From Bacteroidota bacterium (lineage in GTDB: Bacteria; Bacteroidota; Bacteroidia; NORP154), in NCBI GenBank assembly GCA_002401055.1, contig NVRZ01000033.1, positions 1 through 20,737 on the forward strand: DNA of 20,737 nt, read 5' to 3'. Below are positions 16,101 through 20,737 of this stretch, piece by piece. The first letter of the stretch is position 1, and the number at the start of each line of letters is the position of its first letter. Under the pieces are notes generated by a model. It was not told the DNA's origin. It ran no database searches and saw only the letters and a program-made list of their open reading frames with translations. The position numbers and the translations under genes are program-made.

Positions 16101-17813
16101 GGGGGATCGCTCGATTCATGGGGCTTGGAAATTTGTACCACCTTGCCACCAGCTTGTATAGATCCTGATGTACCAACCGTTGTAACAACAATGGATACGG
16201 TTTGTGAAGGAAACTCAGTAACACTTACAGCAAGTGGTAGTTTAAACAGCGCTACTGTATGGCAATGGTACACTGGTAGCTGCGGTGGTACTTCAATAGG
16301 CTCGGGAAATTCAATAGTTGTTTCTCCAACAGCAAATACGATCTATTATTTAAGAGGTGAGGGGGGATGCATTACTCCGGGTAACTGTGCAAATCTTGGC
16401 ATTGTGGTTAAGACTGGAAGCAGCACCAGTGAGGCCGCCAGTATTTGTAATGGTGATACATATACTTTCCCGGATGGAAGCACTTCAACGACAGCAACTA
16501 CTTATACAAGTACTTTATCGGGTGCGAATGGTTGTGATAGCCTTGTTGCTACAACACTTACAGTTGATTTTGGATCAACAGATAGCGTTACCGCATCTAT
16601 TTGTGATGGAAGTATATTCACATTTCCTGACGGTTCATCCGACTCTGTTGCTACAACTCAAACCAGCGTTCTTAGTGGCGCTGCTGGTTGTGATAGCGTA
16701 ATAGTTACTTCTCTTTCAATTAATCTCGTGTACAGTATCAGTGAGAATGCGAGTATTTGTGGTGGCGTTACTTATACTTTTCCAGATGGAAGTACATCCG
16801 CGGTAGCCACAGTACATACCAGCACCCTTTCAACCATGGATGGATGTGATAGTTTAATCGTTACCACGCTCACCGATGACTCCGCTTACTACACAACAGA
16901 AGAGGTTAGTATTTGTAGTGGAGCGACACATACATATCCTGATGGAGCCACCTCAACAGTAACAGAAGCACACGTGAGTGTTTTGACGAGCATAGGAGGC
17001 TGCGACAGCAATGTAACTACGAACCTGACCGTTGATCCAACTATTATGGTTAATCAAAGTGCGGATATATGCATAGGTGATACTTATACTTTTCCGGACG
17101 GAACAACAGGGAATTCGGATACGGTTCAGTCAAGTTTTTTTACGACTAACATGGGCTGCGATAGCGTAATAACAACCAGTTTATCGGTACATGAATCATA
17201 TGCCACTTCGGAGTCAGCAAGTATGTGTGACGGTGATTTCTACGTTTTTCCTGACGGCGTTGTTTCAACTGTGGCCAATGTTCACATCAGTAATATCACC
17301 TCTGTTTATGGATGTGATAGCACGGTAACCACGAGTTTGTCTATAACTTCTTTGGATGTTAGTGTTACACAAGTAACCAACGTGTTAACCGTTGCTGCAA
17401 ACGACACCTACCAATGGATGGATTGTACGAACAATGCTATTATTGGTGCAACCGGTCAGTCATTTACCGTAACTGTAGATGGCGGTTACAAGGTAGCCTT
17501 AACACTTGATGGATGTGTAGATACCTCTGTATGTGTGGATGTCGTATTATCAGGGATTCTTTACAACGAGTTTGATTATTCATTGTTGGTTTATCCCAAT
17601 CCTGTATCTGATTATATAACGATTGAGTTCGGCGAAGTTTATGAGCTTGTCAGTGTTTCTGTTATGAACTTAACGGGTCAAACATTGATCTATCAAGAGT
17701 TTAACGAGGCGCAGAAACTTAATTTAAGTTTTGAAAACTTAGCGTCAGGACTTTACCTTGTACGCGCCGAAGCCGATGGGAAGAAGGCCTTGCTTAGAAT
17801 CTTTAAAGACTAG
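13119..17813 (+). CDS. Secreted reprolysin-like metalloprotease with P domain, repeat stalk and T9SS tail
   Basis: The 1564-residue product opens with a signal peptide (1-25, ending VDAQ) and a propeptide-like region to about 215. The catalytic domain (about 217-430) contains HEMGHQFGGYH (359-369), the HExxHxxGxxH zinc motif with H359, E360, H363 and H369, and a Met-turn at SIMGY (M393). This identifies an M12B-type metzincin. Accessory beta domains follow: PKD/cadherin-like (440-562), a second beta domain (563-668), a third (670-766), FN3-like (771-864), a P/Homo B domain (about 866-1007; MGPHTWIEDLTFTL, GTWVLTVADN, LDSWGLEIC) and an Ig-like domain (1013-1098). Six 52-residue repeats (1104-1410), another Ig-like domain (about 1412-1475) and a type A CTD (1488-1564; VYPNPVSDY, MNLTGQTL) complete it. 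It is likely a cell-surface or released protease that digests extracellular protein. Confidence 0.93.
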   Translation: MRYYLSRILTILFLLLTAIQFVDAQSSPLLTGAQSKLQSPVLWMAAGAQAANVNKLQRYTIPASYKLYTLNIDELKFALRGASHRGVGAHPNYVYIDFPNSSGVLQKFKVLESSIMHPDLAVKYPGIKTYVAQGIDDPTAYMRFSITKFGLHCFTLSGTGPACYIDPYTNDRKKYIVYDRSSISKDPLNFQCLMGNVQPPPAMKTNGGQPKTSSANDQIFRTYRLALSCTAEYGNYFANTGTELADIMAAMTVTMNRVNGVYEIDFSVTLQFVPNMDTIIYWGSTSADPWSTEWNNTTQQVIDDQIGDGNYDIGHNFNTTGGGNAGCISCVCVSGSKGSGYTGGSNPVGDPFDIDYVAHEMGHQFGGYHTMNTCSRSGSGSTEVEPASGSSIMGYAGICGTNVQNFSDAHFNYVNSRDITQNIQTGNSTCGIQTSLSNNPPVASAGANYTIPQGTAFVLEGSATDADGMGSLTYNWSQNDPEQAPSNGSPQSTWTQGPLYRAKLPIVSMDRYMPQITDIIAGNLFPTWEVTPTVGRSMEFSFVVRDNDVSGPQTHDDIMQVTVIGSAGPFVVTSQNTATTWNAGATETITWDVASTSGGSVNTANVDIFLSTDGGFTYSITIVAATSNNGSATITVPTGAATTTGRIMVRGSGNIFFDINDADLTIVEADFAMSFSSSTVDVCPTDTAVYSFTYNTFLGFNETTTFSATGQPVGTTVAFTPATAVSDGTAVQMTITGITGAMTGTYSITVTGTSTSATKTVMITLNVLDGAPSAVTLTYPADGASGVSVLTAFDWTAVAGSDIMYDIEIATDAGFAAVVDSDIGLTTNSFISSALISVTEYFWHVTVYNLCGTASASTTFSFTTSNCNTLMSTDVPVAITSMGTPTITSNLTISLTDTIVDVNVVSLMGPHTWIEDLTFTLQSPSGTSVILIDQICGNQNNFDVNLDDQATPGALPCPPVGGGTYQPLGSLASFNGEIPTGTWVLTVADNVGSDGGSLDSWGLEICTTLPPACIDPDVPTVVTTMDTVCEGNSVTLTASGSLNSATVWQWYTGSCGGTSIGSGNSIVVSPTANTIYYLRGEGGCITPGNCANLGIVVKTGSSTSEAASICNGDTYTFPDGSTSTTATTYTSTLSGANGCDSLVATTLTVDFGSTDSVTASICDGSIFTFPDGSSDSVATTQTSVLSGAAGCDSVIVTSLSINLVYSISENASICGGVTYTFPDGSTSAVATVHTSTLSTMDGCDSLIVTTLTDDSAYYTTEEVSICSGATHTYPDGATSTVTEAHVSVLTSIGGCDSNVTTNLTVDPTIMVNQSADICIGDTYTFPDGTTGNSDTVQSSFFTTNMGCDSVITTSLSVHESYATSESASMCDGDFYVFPDGVVSTVANVHISNITSVYGCDSTVTTSLSITSLDVSVTQVTNVLTVAANDTYQWMDCTNNAIIGATGQSFTVTVDGGYKVALTLDGCVDTSVCVDVVLSGILYNEFDYSLLVYPNPVSDYITIEFGEVYELVSVSVMNLTGQTLIYQEFNEAQKLNLSFENLASGLYLVRAEADGKKALLRIFKD
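16428..17348 (+). repeat. Six 52-residue (156-nt) repeats in the metalloprotease
   Basis: The units start at residues 1104, 1156, 1208, 1260, 1312 and 1364, an exact period of 52 residues with no indels. Each has SIC-x-G at its start, Y-T-F-P-D-G in the middle and GCDS-x-VTT-x-L near the end. The two cysteines are always 29 residues apart. The DNA has diverged between units while the protein pattern is kept. Confidence 0.9.
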
Positions 17814-17822
17814 GTTCCGCAC

Positions 17823-19010
17823 CTATACCTTGGCGAGTTGACTGTAGACCAGCCAGGCAATTAGGCCCATTCCCGTTTCCAGAGCTTGCTCATCAATATC
17901 GAAAGTAGGGGTGTGTACACCTGAAGTTATTCCTTTGCTTTCGTTTCTAATTCCGAGTCTGTAGTAGCAAGTTGTCATGTGCTGAGAGAAGGAGGCGAAG
18001 TCATCGGCTGTCATTCGAAGCTCCAAATCTTCTACATTATCGGCGCCGAGATATTCTATTGCCAGATTTTTAGATTCAGCAGTAAGTGTCACATCATTTT
18101 GGAGAAATGGATACCCCTTTTTTATTTCTATTTCGCAAGATGCGTTGTGAGCACTTGCAATGTCAACACAAGTTTTTTCTATGAGCTCGTGGGCCTTGGC
18201 TCGCCAGTCCTCGTTCATGGTCCTGAACGTTCCTTCCATTTCAACATGATTGGGAATAACATTGGTTGCGCCTGCAGCAGTTACCTTTCCAATCGAAAGT
18301 ACCATGGGGATTTCCTCATCTTCTGGAGTAATTTTTTGCATGGCCAGAATAATTTCAGCGGCTATTGGAATCGGGTCGATATTGAGTTTTGGAAGAGCCG
18401 CATGACCTCCTTTCCCTTTAACTGTAATGAATATCTCATCGGCTGATGCCATGTACATACCAGCACGAAATCCCACTTTGCCTGCATCAATAGTAGGCAT
18501 AACATGATGCGCCATCATGCAGGTGGCGTCCATTTTTTCGATGATTCCACCTTCTATCATTTGTGCGGCACCACCGGGTAATTTTTCTTCTCCGGGTTGG
18601 AATAAGACTTTTACTTTTCCATTCCATTCGTCGCTAATCTCATTAAGGATTTTGGCTGCACCCAAAATAGATGCCATGTGGACGTCGTGGCCACAGGCGT
18701 GCATAATGCCTTCATTTTTTGATTTATAAGGCACATTATTTTCTTCGAAGATTGGTAGTGCATCTAGTTCTGCACGCAGTGCAATCGTTTTACCTTCCGT
18801 ACTTTTTCCTTCTATGCTCGCCAATAATCCGGTTTTTAACAGGCCCGATTCGTAATTGATATTGGATTTATTGAGAATTGAAGCAACGTATTTTGAAGTG
18901 TTGTACTCCTCAAATGAAAGCTCAGGGTTGGCATGAATTTCGTTTCGGATTGCAATAATCTCACTGCGATATTCCGATGCCAGTTGTTTTATTTTGTCTT
19001 TAATTTCCAA
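17823..19010 (-). CDS. M20-family (M20D-type) metal-dependent amidohydrolase
   Basis: The 395-residue cytosolic enzyme resembles N-acyl-amino-acid, hippurate and IAA-conjugate hydrolases, which release an amino acid from an N-acyl group using a two-metal site. The expected ligands are visible: C106 and H108 in HACGHDVH (104-111), E141-E142 in QPGEE, H168 in AHHV and H366 near the C-terminus (SGVHTPTF). A small dimerisation domain (about 187-300; KGKGGHAALP) interrupts the catalytic one, as in the family. The codon giving the first residue is TTG at 19010. No in-frame ATG lies between it and the upstream gene's stop, and the family's usual N-terminus aligns here. It begins 32 nt after the outer-membrane protein gene and is convergent with the metalloprotease gene (9-nt gap). 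The physiological substrate is unknown. Confidence 0.93.
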   Translation of the reverse strand: MEIKDKIKQLASEYRSEIIAIRNEIHANPELSFEEYNTSKYVASILNKSNINYESGLLKTGLLASIEGKSTEGKTIALRAELDALPIFEENNVPYKSKNEGIMHACGHDVHMASILGAAKILNEISDEWNGKVKVLFQPGEEKLPGGAAQMIEGGIIEKMDATCMMAHHVMPTIDAGKVGFRAGMYMASADEIFITVKGKGGHAALPKLNIDPIPIAAEIILAMQKITPEDEEIPMVLSIGKVTAAGATNVIPNHVEMEGTFRTMNEDWRAKAHELIEKTCVDIASAHNASCEIEIKKGYPFLQNDVTLTAESKNLAIEYLGADNVEDLELRMTADDFASFSQHMTTCYYRLGIRNESKGITSGVHTPTFDIDEQALETGMGLIAWLVYSQLAKV

Positions 19011-19042
19011 AGCTTGAAAGGGAATTGATGAAGTTTGAGATA

Positions 19043-20737
19043 TTAAAAGTCGAGACTCAGTGACCAGTAAAACAATCCTTTCTGGGATATGCCATCCTGA
19101 ATTCCTCTTGCATAATCTATTCTAATAAAGTATCCCCATAATCTGGTACGCAGGCCTATTCCATATCCTGCTACAATGGGCTCCCGTTGATGAATCAAGC
19201 GAACTGTTATCGGCCCATTTTCAATATTGTCTGTGTTGAATGAGTTGTCGGAAGAGTAGGGGGTTTTGCCAGTCCAGGCAGTTCCAATATCTCCAAAAGC
19301 CAGTACCTGAAAGTTTCTAAGGAAATCAGATTTCATAGGACGATTCATAAAAAATTTAAAAACGGGGAATCTCAACTCACTATTGATCACCGCAAAACTG
19401 TTTCCATTTCTTATGTTTTGCCAGAATCCCCGCATGTTTGTAGCAAGGGTTTGGTATGCATAGTTTTCATCCTGAGATATAGCGACGTCGTTATTAAATT
19501 GAGGCTTAAGCCAGCCATCTACGCCGCCCAAATAGTAGACTAGCTTGTTGTCGCCAAATGAACTGCTGATTGCAAATCGGTTGGCCCAGATCAAATCGCG
19601 GTGAATTTTTTGATAATGTCTAAAGTCGAGCCCAAGGACATATAAGTCAGTTTCTTTCTTGTCCACTTGCTTGTACCACTCAAAAAAGACCTTGTACCTG
19701 GTTCCATTGTATAGGTTCAGGCCCCGGCTAATCGTATTGTCAAAAATGAATTCAGCCTTGAGCCCCGCCCAGGTATCATAAGTGTTGGGCTCTTGCACAG
19801 TAAGGCGGTCGGTTGATAGGATTACATTTCTATCATTTCTAATTACTGCGCTACCTTTCAGGCACATCACCTCATTTATCGGGTAGGTTGTAGTGTATCT
19901 CAGATCATGCGTATGTATTTTAACTCCAGTTCCGTCCGTTTTAAATGTCAGGATTGATTGGCGATGAAAAACCAGTTGCTTATCAAATCGTTTCTTTAAA
20001 TTTTCAAAGCTCAGGAAATATTCATTGTTGTTGAAGTTGCTCGACAGCTTGGCGCCTCCTGCAATTCGAAAGTCGTCAAGCAGATCGCTTACACCTATTT
20101 TAAAAAAGAGGTTCAACCCCGGGTTTGTATAAATGGCACCACCGCCAGTAAATTTTTGATATGTTGAATTTAAGTAACGGTTGTCAAGCTGGCTGATGAA
20201 ATAATCCATTGAAAAGGCAGTGTTGTAATTCCACTGTCTTGTAGGTTTAAGGAGTTGAGTTATAACCCGAACAAGTTCATTCTTCTTAGGTTCTAACACC
20301 TTAGTAGAAGCTGAGGTCTCTTGAACCACTGGGGTGCCTCGGGCGATGTCATTATCATTAGTAGTGTTACCGTCGTTATCAATTGATGCAGAATCAAGAA
20401 TGCTTTCGGGCTCCTTCTCTTGCTCAACCTCCTCCAGCTCAGATTCAAATACATAGTGGTCAATATCAATTTTATTTTCTGTGTCTGGGTCCTTGAAGTA
20501 GTCTTCAATTTTTCGTTCCTCTTGCTGTATCATTTCTCTTTCTTGGCGTGCGGCTTCACTCTCATCAATATTTGTATCGTTAAGAGGCACAACCTTGTTT
20601 GTGTTCTCAGAGCTAATACCATTGCTCTTCAATTCTAAGCCTCTTGCTTTAGCGGCATCAAGCGACAGGCTATCTACAAAAGGCAAATGCTTTCCGTTGA
20701 TATAGACGATCTCTGCTTTTAGTTTAGATTGAAGGTT
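19043..20737 (-). CDS. Outer-membrane beta-barrel protein, C-terminal part (Omp85/surface-antigen-like)
   Basis: The frame is open from the right edge (20737) to the TAA at 19043, giving 564 residues, and no clear start lies in the window. A TTG at 20686 is not convincing because the coding sequence reads through it, so the gene is 5'-truncated by the window. The first 150 or so residues include a long acidic linker rich in Glu and Asp with an IDIDHYVFE motif. The remainder alternates hydrophobic and polar residues with many aromatics, typical of beta strands. It contains INSELRFPVFKF, a YGIGLRTRLWGYFIRIDYA segment reminiscent of BamA-type surface antigen barrels, and an aromatic C-terminal WSLSLDF like an outer-membrane insertion signal. 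Large Bacteroidota proteins joining a PD40/TolB-like propeller to such a barrel exist. Whether that N-terminus is present lies outside the window. Confidence 0.75.
   Translation of the reverse strand, partial: NLQSKLKAEIVYINGKHLPFVDSLSLDAAKARGLELKSNGISSENTNKVVPLNDTNIDESEAARQEREMIQQEERKIEDYFKDPDTENKIDIDHYVFESELEEVEQEKEPESILDSASIDNDGNTTNDNDIARGTPVVQETSASTKVLEPKKNELVRVITQLLKPTRQWNYNTAFSMDYFISQLDNRYLNSTYQKFTGGGAIYTNPGLNLFFKIGVSDLLDDFRIAGGAKLSSNFNNNEYFLSFENLKKRFDKQLVFHRQSILTFKTDGTGVKIHTHDLRYTTTYPINEVMCLKGSAVIRNDRNVILSTDRLTVQEPNTYDTWAGLKAEFIFDNTISRGLNLYNGTRYKVFFEWYKQVDKKETDLYVLGLDFRHYQKIHRDLIWANRFAISSSFGDNKLVYYLGGVDGWLKPQFNNDVAISQDENYAYQTLATNMRGFWQNIRNGNSFAVINSELRFPVFKFFMNRPMKSDFLRNFQVLAFGDIGTAWTGKTPYSSDNSFNTDNIENGPITVRLIHQREPIVAGYGIGLRTRLWGYFIRIDYARGIQDGISQKGLFYWSLSLDF

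Noticed and set aside
16428..17348. Regularly spaced repeats that might suggest a CRISPR array
   Set aside because: The 156-nt period is in coding frame, the units differ in DNA sequence and there is no repeat-spacer alternation. It is a protein repeat.
17811..17825. Small TAGGT/ACCTA hairpin spanning the two convergent stop codons
   Set aside because: The 5-bp stem is too weak and lacks a T-run. It is not supported as a bidirectional terminator.

Overview
This window comes from the chromosome of a member of the Bacteroidota, most likely a marine or environmental Flavobacteriales-type organism. Three things point there. Four proteins carry type IX secretion system (T9SS) C-terminal sorting domains: three of the short type A 'PNP' kind and one of the long gliding-motility-associated type B kind. 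A Kelch plus SprB-repeat adhesin is present. Promoter-like TAnnTTTG elements lie close to start codons, and no strong Shine-Dalgarno sequences stand out. The finer taxonomic placement is inference.

Left part (1-6622, all minus strand). Reading in the transcription direction, a secreted endonuclease/exonuclease/phosphatase-family protein (5432-6622) is followed 20 nt later by a lipobox protein that also has a T9SS tail (4578-5411), and then by another lipoprotein of unknown function (3619-4515). Next comes a compact housekeeping group. The ribosome-assembly GTPases era (2542-3420) and der (1232-2536) are separated by 5 nt. A secreted M48-family metalloprotease (1-1224) begins 7 nt after der and runs off the left edge.

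Middle (6689-9133). An initiator tRNA-fMet with its own promoter and a strong intrinsic terminator is followed by about 420 nt without a recognisable gene. Then comes a two-gene plus-strand cassette: a sugar-nucleotide-type cytidylyltransferase (7264-8037) and a membrane CDP-alcohol phosphotransferase (8050-8736). Together these look like an 'activate a phosphorylated head group with CTP, then transfer it to an alcohol' pathway whose head group is not evident from the neighbours. A small cysteine-rich putative lipoprotein (8759-9133) faces them.

Right part (9359-20737). There are two giant secreted proteins on the plus strand. One is a Kelch-propeller, seven-SprB-repeat, PKD, type B CTD protein (9359-12502). 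The other is a reprolysin-like (M12B-type) zinc metalloprotease (13119-17813) with a P/Homo B domain, six perfectly spaced 52-residue repeats and a type A CTD. A small MmcQ/YjbR-family gene (12620-12967) sits between them. On the minus strand, an M20-family amidohydrolase (17823-19010, TTG start) follows the C-terminal half of an outer-membrane beta-barrel protein (19043-20737) that extends beyond the right edge.

Overall, conserved translation and ribosome genes are interspersed with a surface or secreted-protein repertoire served by T9SS. No insertion sequences, CRISPR arrays, prophage genes or recognisable defence systems were seen. The least ordinary items are the orphan CTP-transferase/CDP-alcohol transferase cassette next to the tRNA, the protein with both lipobox and T9SS tail, and the regular cysteine-paired repeat stalk of the metalloprotease.
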